Below, piece after piece: positions 8,730-17,551 of a DNA stretch of 64,000 bases (positions within the stretch are counted from its first letter, which is position 1; each line of letters starts with the position of its first letter). The position numbers and the translations under genes were made by a program. The stretch spans positions 1-64,000 of the forward strand of contig JBJOKE010000035.1 of assembly GCA_046046245.1 (NCBI GenBank), given 5' to 3'. Source of the stretch: UBA4615 sp046046245. Lineage in GTDB: Bacteria > Pseudomonadota > Gammaproteobacteria > Burkholderiales > Burkholderiaceae_E. The notes under the pieces are model-generated. The model did no database searches, was not told the DNA's origin, and saw nothing but the letters and a program-made list of their open reading frames with translations.

Positions 8730-9914
8730 GTGCGCTGGATGGTCTGGCTGCTGGTGGCCTTCGCGGCTGCCGTCGGGCTCGCGCTCCTCATGCGCTTCAA
8801 CCACGGCAACGTGGCCATCCTGTGGCCGCCGTATCGGGTCGAGGTGTCGGTGAACCTCGCTCTGGCGCTGCTGGTCGTCGCCTTCGGCGCGCTGCACCTG
8901 CTGCTGATCGGCACCGCGCGCGCGCTCGGGCTGCCGGGGCGGGTGCGGGACTACCGCGCGCGCCGGCAGCTCGACCTGTCGGTCGCCGCGTTGCGCGACG
9001 CCGTGCTCGCGTACTTCGAGGGGCGGCATGCGCGCGTGGAACGCCATGCGCGGATCGCGCAGTCGAACCCCACGACCGCGGCGCCGGCGGCCCTCATCGC
9101 CGCGCGCTCGGCGCAGCGGATGCAGGAGACGGTGCGTCGCGACCGCTGGCTCGCCGACGCGCAGGACGACGCGGCGGCAACGAACGCGCTGCTGATGACG
9201 CAGGCCGAGCTGGCGGTCGAGGACCGCCGGACGCAGGAGGCGATCGAGATCGTCGAGCGGATGCATGCGCGCGGCGCGCGGCACATCGTGTCGCTGCGAA
9301 CCGCGCTGCGGGCCTACGAACAGGCGGAGCGCTGGGACGACGTGCTGCGGACGCTGCGGCTCGTCGAGAAGCGCGACGCGCTGCATCCGTCGGCGGTCCG
9401 GCGACTGCGCGACAAGGCGTACGGCGAGCTGGTCGCGCGCAAGGCGGGCGACGCCGTCGCGCTGCGCGAGCTCTGGCGCTCGCTGCGCTCCGACGAGCGC
9501 GCGCAGCCGGAGCTGGCCGCACAGACGGCCGTGGCGCTGGCCGTTGCCGGTGCGCCCGACGACGGTCGGCGGATCGTCGAGCAGGCCCTGGATGCGGGCT
9601 TCGCCGAGCCCTTGCCCGCCGCCTATGCGCGGATCGGCGGACCCTCGCTGCGTGATCGCCTCGAGCGGCTCGAGGCCTGGCGGACACGCTACGGCGACGA
9701 GCCCGAGCTGCTGCTCGCGCTGGGTCGGCTGTGCGCCGCGGAGAAGCTCTGGGGCAAGGCGGAGGACTACCTGAAGCTCGCGACGCGTCGGTTGCCGACG
9801 GTCGACGGTTTCGCGGCGCTCGGGGATCTGTACGAGACCCTGGGGAAGGCGGAGGAGGCGGCCGGCGCGTATCGGGCAGCGGCGCGGGCGGCGGTGGGCG
9901 GGAACGGGCCCTAG
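8730..9914 (+). CDS. hemY: HemY-family TPR membrane protein (heme operon)
   Basis: This 394-residue protein has two N-terminal membrane segments (WMVWLLVAFAAAVGLALLM and LALALLVVAFGALHLLLIG). A cytoplasmic tetratricopeptide-like helical region fills the rest. This is the proteobacterial HemY seen after HemX, not the Gram-positive protoporphyrinogen oxidase of the same name. The GTG start at 8730, 5 bp after the hemX stop, gives the expected MRWMVWLL beginning. Its biochemical role is not established. It ends the heme group; the next gene is convergent. Confidence 0.9.
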   Translation: MRWMVWLLVAFAAAVGLALLMRFNHGNVAILWPPYRVEVSVNLALALLVVAFGALHLLLIGTARALGLPGRVRDYRARRQLDLSVAALRDAVLAYFEGRHARVERHARIAQSNPTTAAPAALIAARSAQRMQETVRRDRWLADAQDDAAATNALLMTQAELAVEDRRTQEAIEIVERMHARGARHIVSLRTALRAYEQAERWDDVLRTLRLVEKRDALHPSAVRRLRDKAYGELVARKAGDAVALRELWRSLRSDERAQPELAAQTAVALAVAGAPDDGRRIVEQALDAGFAEPLPAAYARIGGPSLRDRLERLEAWRTRYGDEPELLLALGRLCAAEKLWGKAEDYLKLATRRLPTVDGFAALGDLYETLGKAEEAAGAYRAAARAAVGGNGP

Positions 9915-10023
9915 CCAGCCAGCCGCCCATCTCCGGATTCACGTCCGGTCAGAGCCAAGGGGTGGCGCGAGCATGCGGCACCCCGCCGGGCCGGCTGCGA
10001 GCAGGGCTCGCCGACACCCCGGC

Positions 10024-11475
10024 TCAGCCGTGCCGGATGGCGACGGTCTTCAGGGTGGTGAACCCGTACAACGCTTCGAACCCCTTCTCTCGTCCGTGCC
10101 CGCTCGCCTTGACGCCGCCGAAGGGCAGCTCCACGCCGCCACCGGCGCCGTAGTTGTTCACGAACACCTGGCCGCAGTGCAGCCGTCGCGCCAGGCGCAT
10201 CTGGCGCGCGCCGTCGCGCGTCCAGACGCCGGCCACGAGTCCGTACTGCGTGCCGTTCGCGAGCGCGATCGCCTCGGCCTCGTCGTCGAACGGCGAGACG
10301 GCGAGCACCGGTCCGAACACCTCCTCCTGCCAGAGCCGGTGCGTCGACGGTACGTCGCGCATCAGCACCGGGGCCTGGTAGAAGCCGTCGGACGGGGCAT
10401 CGTCGACGATCTCGCCCTGGGCCATCATCTCCACGCCGCCGGCCTGCGCGTCGGACAGGAAGTCCCAGACGCGCTGCTGCTGCTTGCGGTTGACCAGCGG
10501 CCCCAGGTCGAGGTCCATCGCGGCCGGCCCCGCGCGCAGCGCCGAGAAGCGTGCGGCGAGCTGCTCGAGCAGGGGCTCGTAGATCGCTCGCTCGACCAGC
10601 ACGCGGCTGCCCGCGGAGCAGGTCTGCCCGCAGTTCTGGACGATCGCGTTGACCAGCACCGGCAGCGCCGCGTCGATGTCAGCGTCGGCGAAGACCAGCT
10701 GAGGCGACTTGCCGCCGAGCTCCAGGGTCACGGGGCAGTGGTGGGCCGCGCCGGCGATCGCCACGCGCTTGCCGGTCTCGGGTGAGCCCGTGAACGAGAT
10801 GTGGTCGATGCCCGGATGCTCGGCCAGCGCCTGGCCGGCCTCGGGCCCCAGGCCGGTGACGAGGTTCAGCGCACCGGCGGGAAAGCCCACGGCCGCGGCC
10901 AGCGATGCCACGCGCAGCAGCGACAGGCAGGCGTCCTCGGCCGGCTTCACGACGCAGGCGTTGCCGACGGCCAGCGCCGCGCCCACCGAGCGGCCGAAGA
11001 TCTGCATCGGGTAGTTCCACGGCACGATGTGCCCGGTCACGCCATGCGGCTCGCGGATCGTCAGCACGGTGTAACCGTCCTGGTACGGGATCGTCTGGCC
11101 GTGCAGCTTGTCGGCCGCGCCCGCGTAGAACTCGAAGTAGCGGGCGAGCGCGATCGCGTCGGCGCGGGCCTGCTTCAGCGGCTTGCCGGTGTCCTGCGAC
11201 TCGAGCTGCGCGAGCTCGTCGACGTGTGCCTCGACCGCATCGGCCCAGCGACGCAGCAGGCGGCCCCGATCGACCGCCGACAGCCGACCCCACTGGCCGA
11301 GGTAGGCCGCGCGTGCGGCGCCTACCGCGCGGTCGATGTCGGCGGCGGTGCCGCGGGCGATCTGGGCGAAGGTCGCGCCGGTGGAGGGGTCGATCACGGG
11401 CAGCGACTCGCCGCCCGACGCGGGCGCCGACTCGTTGTCGATGAAGTGGACGAAGCGCATGGGGTTGGGCAGCAT
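10024..11475 (-). CDS. NAD(P)-dependent aldehyde dehydrogenase
   Basis: This is a full-length (483-residue) member of the aldehyde dehydrogenase superfamily, which oxidises an aldehyde to a carboxylate in the cytoplasm. The cofactor loop region GHIVPWNYPMQI, the general base in LELGGKSPQLVF, the catalytic Cys in QNCGQTCSAGSRVLVE and the C-terminal PFGGVKASGHGREKG signature are present. A second possible start five codons downstream (MRFVHF) would give 478 residues. The gene is alone on its strand, with no pathway neighbour to suggest a substrate. Family resemblance is to the amino- and hydroxy-aldehyde dehydrogenases (PuuC/BetB type), but this is not specific. Confidence 0.92.
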   Translation of the reverse strand: MLPNPMRFVHFIDNESAPASGGESLPVIDPSTGATFAQIARGTAADIDRAVGAARAAYLGQWGRLSAVDRGRLLRRWADAVEAHVDELAQLESQDTGKPLKQARADAIALARYFEFYAGAADKLHGQTIPYQDGYTVLTIREPHGVTGHIVPWNYPMQIFGRSVGAALAVGNACVVKPAEDACLSLLRVASLAAAVGFPAGALNLVTGLGPEAGQALAEHPGIDHISFTGSPETGKRVAIAGAAHHCPVTLELGGKSPQLVFADADIDAALPVLVNAIVQNCGQTCSAGSRVLVERAIYEPLLEQLAARFSALRAGPAAMDLDLGPLVNRKQQQRVWDFLSDAQAGGVEMMAQGEIVDDAPSDGFYQAPVLMRDVPSTHRLWQEEVFGPVLAVSPFDDEAEAIALANGTQYGLVAGVWTRDGARQMRLARRLHCGQVFVNNYGAGGGVELPFGGVKASGHGREKGFEALYGFTTLKTVAIRHG

Positions 11476-11588
11476 TCGGGCGGACTCCGGGGGCTCGGCC
11501 GCGGCGCCGGCGACCTGTCTGGGGGATCCGTCCGATTATCCGCGATCCGGCCGCGACGGCTGGCGTGCTGCGGCGCAGCATGCACTGC

Positions 11589-11594
11589 TACAAT
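11589..11594 (+). promoter_or_regulatory. -10 box (TACAAT) for ppa
   Basis: TACAAT lies 39 bp upstream of the ppa start; no convincing -35 hexamer is seen. The same GCTACAAT string precedes glnB. Confidence 0.4.
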
Positions 11595-11633
11595 GCCGGA
11601 AAACGCCTCCACCCATCTCGAGCGAGACACCTC

Positions 11634-12182
11634 ATGAACCTGGACCGAGTCGGCCCCGGCCGAGACATCCCCAACGACTTCAACGTGATCATCGAGATCC
11701 CGATGAACGCGGATCCGGTCAAGTACGAGGTCGACAAGACCACCGGTGCGCTGTTCGTCGACCGGTTCATGATGACCGCCATGCACTACCCGTGCAACTA
11801 CGGGTACATCCCGCACACCATCGCCGACGACGGCGACCCGGTCGACGTGCTCGTCATCACGCCGCACCCGATCACCGTCGGTGCGGTCATCCGCTGCCGT
11901 CCTCTGGGCGTGCTGAAGATGGACGACGAGGCCGGTGGCGACTCCAAGCTGCTCGCCGTGCCGATCGACAAGGTGCTGCCGATCTACTCGCACTGGAAGA
12001 AGTTCGACGACCTGAACCCGGTTAGGCTCCAGCAGATCCAGCACTTCTTCGAGCACTACAAGGACCTCGAGCCCGGCAAGTGGGTCAAGGTCCTCGGCTG
12101 GGGGGGGCCGGAGGAGGCGGCGACCGAGATCGTCGACGGCCTCGAGCGCTACCAGGCCGCGACGGTCAAGCCGCAGTTCTGA
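11634..12182 (+). CDS. ppa: Inorganic pyrophosphatase
   Basis: Ppa hydrolyses pyrophosphate released by biosynthesis, including aminoacylation and NAD synthesis. The 182-residue type I enzyme carries MHYPCNYGYIPHT and the metal-binding Asp cluster DGDPVDVLVI, with the expected EIP and KYE substrate residues near the N-terminus. The start MNLDRVGPGRDIPNDF matches the family beginning. Upstream in-frame codons lie in the promoter region and were excluded. Confidence 0.97.
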   Translation: MNLDRVGPGRDIPNDFNVIIEIPMNADPVKYEVDKTTGALFVDRFMMTAMHYPCNYGYIPHTIADDGDPVDVLVITPHPITVGAVIRCRPLGVLKMDDEAGGDSKLLAVPIDKVLPIYSHWKKFDDLNPVRLQQIQHFFEHYKDLEPGKWVKVLGWGGPEEAATEIVDGLERYQAATVKPQF

Positions 12183-12190
12183 TCGGTGCC

Positions 12191-12219
12191 GGGCGGAGCG
12201 GCGTCGCGTCGCCCCGCCC
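12191..12219. terminator. GC-rich hairpin between ppa and the convergent gene
   Basis: GGGCGGAGCGGCG pairs imperfectly with CGCCCCGCCC across a short loop. There is no T-tract, so intrinsic termination is uncertain; its position between convergent genes fits a bidirectional stop. Confidence 0.4.
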
Positions 12220-12225
12220 GATCGG

Positions 12226-13386
12226 TCAGTCGCTGCCGTCGACCGGACCCGGACCGGCGCTCGCGCCGCGCAGCGGCGAGCGGTCGGACAGCTCGTCGAG
12301 GTAGGCGTCGACGCCGCCGGCCTCGCGCTCGAGGAACCGCTCCACCGCGTCGGCGAAGGCCGGGTGCGCGAGTCGGTGGTACGAGCAGGTCTGCACCGGC
12401 AGGAAGCCGCGCGCCATCTTGTGCTCGCCCTGCGCGCCGCCCTCGAAGCGCTCGATGCGGTGTCGGATCGCCCAGTCGATCGGCGCGTAGTAGCTCGCCT
12501 CGAAGTGCAGGCAGGGCACGTGCTCGAGCGCGCCCCAGTAGCGGCCGTACAGGGCGTGTGCGTCGCGCATCAGCAGCGCCGCGGCGATCGGGGAGCCGGC
12601 GCGCTCGGCGCGGGCCATCACCAGCGCCTCGGGCATCGTCCGCGCGAGCTCCAGGAAGAACGCGCGGTTCAGGTACGGCGTCGAGTGGTGCTGCGCGTAG
12701 GTCGTCCGGTAGCAGCGCGCGAAGAAGGCCCAGTCGGCCTCGGCGATCGCCGTGCCCTCCAGGATCGTCACCCGCACGCCGGCCTCCTCGACCTTGCGGC
12801 GCTCGGCCCGGATCTTCTTGCGCTTGGGCTGCGACAGCGCCGCGAGATAGTCGTCGAAGCTCGACCAGCCGGGATTGGTCCAGTGGAACTGGACGCCGAC
12901 GCGGCGCATCAACCCGGCCCGCGCGAGCGCAGCCGCGTCCGCCTCGCGCGGGAACAGGACGTGCAGCGAGGACAGGCCGAGGTCGTCGCAGGCGCCGACG
13001 AGCGCGGCCACGAGCGCGTCGCGGGCGGCGTCGTCGCGTGCGAGCAGCCGCGCGCCGGGGACCGGCGTGAACGGCACCGCGACCAGGCCCTTCGGATAGT
13101 AGGCGAGGCCGTGACGGCGGTAGGCGTCGGCCCAGGCCCAGTCGAAGACGTATTCGCCGTACGAATGCGACTTCAGGTAGAGCGGCGCGGCCGCGGCCAG
13201 CGTGCCGTCGCGCCGGTCCTCGAGCACGATGAAATGGGGCCGCCATCCCGCCTCGTCGCCGACGCAGCCGGTGGCCTGCAGCGCGGCGAGGAAGGCGTGC
13301 CGGACGAACGGCCCCGGCCCCCCGGCGCCCGCGAGCGCATCCCACTGCGCGGCGCTCAGCGTGCGGACGTCGTCGACGACCCGCAT
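12226..13386 (-). CDS. Peptidoglycan-biosynthesis-like GNAT/FemAB-fold protein (COG3146 family)
   Basis: The 386-residue protein belongs to a widespread uncharacterised family related to FemAB/GNAT acyltransferases. Recognisable blocks are YLKSHSYGEYVFDWAWADAY (about 70-90), the basic QPKRKKIRAERRKV (about 200-213) and a C-terminal ALLMRDAHALYGRYWGA to GARGF-like core (HKMARGFLPVQTCSYH). No signal peptide or membrane segment is seen. The start MRVVDDVRTL was chosen because the longer frame overlaps the divergent nadE promoter. Specific substrate and role are unknown. Confidence 0.85.
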   Translation of the reverse strand: MRVVDDVRTLSAAQWDALAGAGGPGPFVRHAFLAALQATGCVGDEAGWRPHFIVLEDRRDGTLAAAAPLYLKSHSYGEYVFDWAWADAYRRHGLAYYPKGLVAVPFTPVPGARLLARDDAARDALVAALVGACDDLGLSSLHVLFPREADAAALARAGLMRRVGVQFHWTNPGWSSFDDYLAALSQPKRKKIRAERRKVEEAGVRVTILEGTAIAEADWAFFARCYRTTYAQHHSTPYLNRAFFLELARTMPEALVMARAERAGSPIAAALLMRDAHALYGRYWGALEHVPCLHFEASYYAPIDWAIRHRIERFEGGAQGEHKMARGFLPVQTCSYHRLAHPAFADAVERFLEREAGGVDAYLDELSDRSPLRGASAGPGPVDGSD

Positions 13387-13426
13387 GCGATAATCGCCGG
13401 CTCGCGCCGACCCTCCGTTCCTGCCC

Positions 13427-15040
13427 ATGCCCATCCGGATCGCCAGTGCTCAGCTGAACCAGGTCATCGGTGACTTCGACGGCAACCGGAACCGGATCGC
13501 CGAGGCCGCGCAGCGGGCCGTGCAGGCGGGCGCGCAGGTCCTGGTCACGCCCGAGCTGTCGCTCGTCGGCTATCCGCCCGAGGACCTGCTGCTGCGCGGC
13601 GCATTCTATGACAGGACGCGCGCGTCGCTCGCCATGCTCGTCGAACAGAGCCGGGCATGGCCGTCGCTGCACCTGGTGCTCGGCCATCCGTCCGAGCACG
13701 GTGGCGCGCGCTACAACGCGACGTCGGTGGTCCACGCGGGCCGAGTGGTCGGCGAATACCGCAAGCGCGAACTGCCGAACTACGGGGTCTTCGACGAGCA
13801 GCGCTACTTCGAGCCGGGCGCCGATCCTCTGGTGGTCGAGGTCGGCGGACTGCGCCTCGGCGTCGTCATCTGCGAGGACTTCTGGTTCCCCGCCGCACCG
13901 GCCGCGGCGAAGGCCGCGGGGGCCCGGGTGCTGCTGGCCCCGAACGCGTCGCCCTACCATCTCCACAAGCAGGCCGACCGCATGGGCGTCGTGCGCGACA
14001 ACGTCTGCGCGCAGGGGCTGTCGATCGTGCTGTCGAGCCTGGTGGGCGGGCAGGACGAGCTGGTCTTCGACGGCATGTCGTTCGCGCTGAACGCCGACGG
14101 CACGCTCGCCGCGCAGGCGAAGGCCTTCACCGAGGACCTGCTGCTGGTCGACGTCGCCGACGACGGCACGCTCACCGGGCCGATCGAGCCGGCGCTGCCG
14201 CTCGAGGCGCAGGTCTATTCGGCCCTCGTGCTCGGCGTGCGCGACTACATCGGAAAGAACGGCTTTCCCGGCGCGATCATCGGGCTGTCGGGCGGCGTCG
14301 ACTCGGCGCTCACCCTGGCGATCGCGGTCGACGCGCTCGGCCGAGACCGCGTCCGCGCGGTGATGATGCCGTCGCGGTACACCGCCGATATCTCCTGGAT
14401 CGACGCGCGCGACATGGCCGCGCGGCTCGGCGTGCGCTACGACGAGATCCCGATCGCGACCTGCTTCGACGCCTTCCTCGGCACGCTCGCCGGCGAGTTC
14501 GCCGGCACGAAGCCCGACACCACCGAGGAGAACCTGCAGGCTCGGATCCGCGGCACGATCCTGATGGCGCTGTCGAACAAGTTCGGCTCGATCGTCCTGA
14601 CGACCGGCAACAAGTCGGAGATGGCAGTCGGCTACTCGACGCTCTACGGTGATCTCGCCGGCGGCTTCGCGGTCATCAAGGACATCGCGAAGACGCTCGT
14701 CTACCGGCTCTGCACCTACCGCAACGGCCTCGCCGAGGTGATTCCCGAGCGGATCATCACCCGGGCGCCGAGCGCCGAGCTGCGACCCGACCAGAAGGAC
14801 CAGGACTCGCTGCCGCCGTACGACCAGCTCGACGGCATCGTGCAGATGTACATGGAAGAGGACCGGCGGGTGGACGAGATCGTCGCCGCCGGCTACCCGC
14901 GCGAGGCGGTCGACAAGGTGGTGCGCCTGATGCGCATCAGCGAATACAAGCGCCGGCAGGCACCGGTCGGCATCCGCGTGACCCCGCGCGCGTTCGGGCG
15001 CGACTGGCGGTATCCCATCACGTCGAAGTTCCGCGACTGA
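13427..15040 (+). CDS. nadE: Glutamine-dependent NAD+ synthetase
   Basis: NadE converts deamido-NAD to NAD using glutamine and ATP. At 537 residues it is the two-domain form. The N-terminal nitrilase-type glutaminase has Glu43 (TPELSLVGYPP), Lys113 (EYRKRELPNYGVF) and Cys149 (VVICEDFWFP). The C-terminal N-type ATP pyrophosphatase has GLSGGVDSA (about 286-294) and the STLYGDLAGGFAVIKD region. The ATG is preceded by a GATAAT-type -10 at 13388-13393. glnB follows after a short gap with its own promoter signal. Confidence 0.97.
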   Translation: MPIRIASAQLNQVIGDFDGNRNRIAEAAQRAVQAGAQVLVTPELSLVGYPPEDLLLRGAFYDRTRASLAMLVEQSRAWPSLHLVLGHPSEHGGARYNATSVVHAGRVVGEYRKRELPNYGVFDEQRYFEPGADPLVVEVGGLRLGVVICEDFWFPAAPAAAKAAGARVLLAPNASPYHLHKQADRMGVVRDNVCAQGLSIVLSSLVGGQDELVFDGMSFALNADGTLAAQAKAFTEDLLLVDVADDGTLTGPIEPALPLEAQVYSALVLGVRDYIGKNGFPGAIIGLSGGVDSALTLAIAVDALGRDRVRAVMMPSRYTADISWIDARDMAARLGVRYDEIPIATCFDAFLGTLAGEFAGTKPDTTEENLQARIRGTILMALSNKFGSIVLTTGNKSEMAVGYSTLYGDLAGGFAVIKDIAKTLVYRLCTYRNGLAEVIPERIITRAPSAELRPDQKDQDSLPPYDQLDGIVQMYMEEDRRVDEIVAAGYPREAVDKVVRLMRISEYKRRQAPVGIRVTPRAFGRDWRYPITSKFRD

Positions 15041-15044
15041 CGGC

Positions 15045-15050
15045 TACAAT
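15045..15050 (+). promoter_or_regulatory. -10 box (TACAAT) for glnB
   Basis: TACAAT starts 5 bp after the nadE stop and 29 bp before the glnB ATG; the -35 region is weak. A GAGAG ribosome-binding site precedes the ATG. Confidence 0.4.
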
Positions 15051-15078
15051 CGGCCGGATACCTGCGCTGGAGAGCTCC

Positions 15079-15417
15079 ATGAAACGCATCACCGCGATCA
15101 TCAAGCCGTTCAAGCTCGACGAGGTCCGCGAGGCCCTGGCCGAGGTGGGCGTCACCGGACTCACGGTCACCGAGGTCAAGGGCTTCGGCCGCCAGAAGGG
15201 CCACACCGAGCTCTATCGCGGCGCCGAATACGTCGTCGACTTCCTGCCGAAGGTGAAGGTCGAGGTCGTCGTTCCCGACGCCTCCCTCGACGCCGCCATC
15301 GACGCGATCGTTCGGGCCGCGCGCACCGGCCGGATCGGCGACGGCAAGATCTTCGTGACGGCGGTCGAGCAGGTGATCCGCATCCGGACCGGCGAGACCG
15401 GCAACGAGGCGATCTGA
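15079..15417 (+). CDS. glnB: Nitrogen regulatory protein PII
   Basis: This is a 112-residue PII signal-transduction protein that reports nitrogen and energy state to glutamine synthetase adenylylation and NtrB/NtrC. The uridylylation site Tyr51 is present in the T-loop (HTELYRGAEYVVDFLPK), as are the KGFGRQKG effector loop and the C-terminal GKIFVTAVEQVIRIRTGE block that binds ATP and 2-oxoglutarate. The position next to nadE (a glutamine-using enzyme) rather than amtB suggests GlnB rather than GlnK, a common betaproteobacterial arrangement. Confidence 0.95.
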   Translation: MKRITAIIKPFKLDEVREALAEVGVTGLTVTEVKGFGRQKGHTELYRGAEYVVDFLPKVKVEVVVPDASLDAAIDAIVRAARTGRIGDGKIFVTAVEQVIRIRTGETGNEAI

Positions 15418-15421
15418 CGCG

Positions 15422-16153
15422 ATGGCCGGCCCGGCCCGCACCTACGTCCTGGTCCACGGGGCCTGGCACGGCGGCTGGTGCTGGGCGCGCGTCGCGCCGA
15501 GGCTCGCGGCAGCCGGGCACCGGGTCTTCGCGCCGTCGCTGACCGGCCTGGGGGACCGCGCCCACCTGTTCGCCGCGAACGTGTCGCTCGGCACGCACGT
15601 CGAGGACGTGCTCGGCGTGATCGACACCGAAGAGCTCGCCGGCGAGCTGATCCTCGTCGGTCACAGCTATGGCGGCAACGTGATCCACGGCGTGGCCGAT
15701 CGGCTGCGGGAGCGCATCGCCCACTGCGTCTACCTGGACGCGGTCGTGCCGCCGCCCGGCTCGACCCAGTGGCGCTGGGCCGATTTCAACACCCCCGAGG
15801 ATCGGCAGCTGCGACTCGCCGCCATCCGCGAGCACGGCGCCGGGATCGCGCTGCCGGCCCCGCCGCCGGCCGCCTTGGGCGTCACCGCGGTCGACGACGT
15901 GAAGTGGCTGCAGCGGCGGATGGGGCCGATGCCGATCGGCACCTACCTCGGCGGCATCGTGCTGCGCAACGGCGGAAGCGATGGCCTGCCGCGTACCTAC
16001 GTCGCGGCGACGAATCCGTCCTACCGGCCGATGCAGGCGGTCTACGACCGGCTGCGCGACGACCCGACGTGGCGCTACGTCACGATGGACACCGGCCACG
16101 ACATGATGGTCACCGAGCCGGCTGCGCTCGCGAACCTGCTGCTGGCCGTCTGA
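15422..16153 (+). CDS. Alpha/beta hydrolase
   Basis: The 243-residue protein is of the EstC/hydroxynitrile-lyase-like subgroup. The oxyanion region YVLVHGAWHGGWCW is at the N-terminus, the nucleophile elbow GHSYGG places Ser82, and a late TGHDMM supplies the candidate catalytic His. It starts 4 bp after the glnB stop and may share its transcript. The substrate is unknown. The last 44 bp overlap the convergent DUF4126 gene. Confidence 0.88.
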   Translation: MAGPARTYVLVHGAWHGGWCWARVAPRLAAAGHRVFAPSLTGLGDRAHLFAANVSLGTHVEDVLGVIDTEELAGELILVGHSYGGNVIHGVADRLRERIAHCVYLDAVVPPPGSTQWRWADFNTPEDRQLRLAAIREHGAGIALPAPPPAALGVTAVDDVKWLQRRMGPMPIGTYLGGIVLRNGGSDGLPRTYVAATNPSYRPMQAVYDRLRDDPTWRYVTMDTGHDMMVTEPAALANLLLAV

Positions 16154-16727
16154 AGAGGCGGCGGAAGCCTCTCGCCAGCCAGCCGACCAGCAGCAGGGCG
16201 GCGACCAGGAACGCCGCGAGCAGCGCCAGGAAGACGGCCGGGTGGGCGATGGCGAGCCAGCCTCCGCCCATCACGAGCGCGTCCTCGGTGAAGGACAGCG
16301 CGAGGTTCGAGAACGGCTCGGGCGAGGTGTTCGCCGCGGCGCGGGCGCCGGCCTTCGAGAAATGTGTGGCCGCGGTCACCGAGCCGCCCAGCAGCGCGGC
16401 CGCCAGCGCGACGCCCGTACCGGAGTCGCCGAACACGCCGGCGGCCAGCGCCGCGCCGGCGGGGATCCGGACGAAGGTCTGCAGCCCGTCCCAGAGGGTG
16501 TCGAGCCAGGGCAGCTTGTCGGCGAAGAGCTCGATCAGCGCCATGAAGCCGGCCGCGCCGATCACCACCGGGCTCGCGAGCGCAGCGAGGTGCTCGGGCA
16601 GCGGCAAGCCGCCGAGGCGACCGGCCAGACCCAGGGCCGCGACGACGAGGTACAGGCGCAGGCCCGCGCCCCAGGCGAGGGCGCCGGCGAGCGCGAGCTC
16701 GGGCAGGTGCTGGACGAGGGCGTCCAA
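16110..16727 (-). CDS. DUF4126-family membrane protein
   Basis: The 205-residue protein has five or so hydrophobic helices and the family pattern GLRLYLVVAALGLAGRLGGL, then GAAGFMALIELFADKLPWLD and a THFSKAGARAAANTSPEP block. The apparent start is TTG (16727), placing LAGALAWGAG near the N-terminus; no ATG is available close by. Function is unknown. It overlaps the end of the convergent hydrolase gene. Confidence 0.8.
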   Translation of the reverse strand: MDALVQHLPELALAGALAWGAGLRLYLVVAALGLAGRLGGLPLPEHLAALASPVVIGAAGFMALIELFADKLPWLDTLWDGLQTFVRIPAGAALAAGVFGDSGTGVALAAALLGGSVTAATHFSKAGARAAANTSPEPFSNLALSFTEDALVMGGGWLAIAHPAVFLALLAAFLVAALLLVGWLARGFRRLFRRPAAGSRAQPAR

Positions 16728-16841
16728 GGTGGGCTGGCTCCCGGCGTGGACCGTGACGACGACGCCGCATTGTGCACCCGGCCCGAGTTCGCGACGATCC
16801 GCGCGCCGGCCGCCGCCCCGTCGGTCCGCGGCTCCGGACGC

Positions 16842-17522
16842 TCAGCCCTTGCGCCGCCGCGCCGCCGGTGACGGCGGGGGCCGCAGCAGCGCGATCAGGG
16901 CCCCGCTGCCCCCGTCGTTCGGGCCGGCCTGGCAGAACGCCAGCACCTCGTCGCGCTGGGTCAGCCACTTCAGCACCTTGCCCTTGAGCACCGGCTCCCG
17001 GTTGACCGAGCCGAGCCCCTTGCCGTGGACGATCCGCACGCAGCGGATCTCGCGCTTGAGGCAGTCGAGCAGGAAGCCGGCGAGTGCCTCGCGCGCCTCG
17101 TCGACGCGCAGCCCGTGCAGGTCGAGCTGCTTCTGGATCACCCAGTCGCCGCGCCGCAGCCGGCGTGGCACGTCGGGGCCGACCCCGGGGCGGCGGTAGG
17201 ACAGGTTCTCGTCGGTGTCGAGCAGGCGCTCGACGTCGATCTCGTCGGAGATCGATTCGGCGAGCGCGCGCGACTCGTCGTCCTCGAACTGCCTCGCCAC
17301 CGGCGGCACCGGCAGCGGCATCGGGTCGACGCGGCCGGTGGGTCGCAGCGGCGCCGCGTCGCCCACCGCCTCGCGGAACACGTTGCGCTCGCGCTCGATC
17401 CGAGCCTGCTCCGCCCGGGCCCGCGCCTCGGCCTCGGCCTTCGCACGTGCCTGGTCGCGCAGCGCGTCCCTCAGCCCGCCCAGCGCGGCGAGCCCGCCGA
17501 GCGGGTTCCCCTTGGCGGCCAC
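16842..17522 (-). CDS. Smr-domain protein (putative nuclease)
   Basis: The 226-residue protein has a charged, Ala/Arg/Glu-rich N-terminal helix (about 18-50) and a C-terminal Smr domain with LDLHGLRVDEAREAL (about 133-147), IVHGKGLGS and VLAFCQAGPNDGGSGA. This is the arrangement of the YdaL/SmrA/SmrB group. Smr domains act as endonucleases on branched DNA or mRNA; SmrB rescues collided ribosomes in E. coli, but assignment to that role here is inference. The start is GTG 17522 (MAAKGNPLGG). It lies 29 bp downstream of trxB on the same strand and may be co-transcribed. Confidence 0.88.
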   Translation of the reverse strand: MAAKGNPLGGLAALGGLRDALRDQARAKAEAEARARAEQARIERERNVFREAVGDAAPLRPTGRVDPMPLPVPPVARQFEDDESRALAESISDEIDVERLLDTDENLSYRRPGVGPDVPRRLRRGDWVIQKQLDLHGLRVDEAREALAGFLLDCLKREIRCVRIVHGKGLGSVNREPVLKGKVLKWLTQRDEVLAFCQAGPNDGGSGALIALLRPPPSPAARRRKG

Positions 17523-17551
17523 GTCGTCGTCCGCTCCGGTCCGGCCGCCGC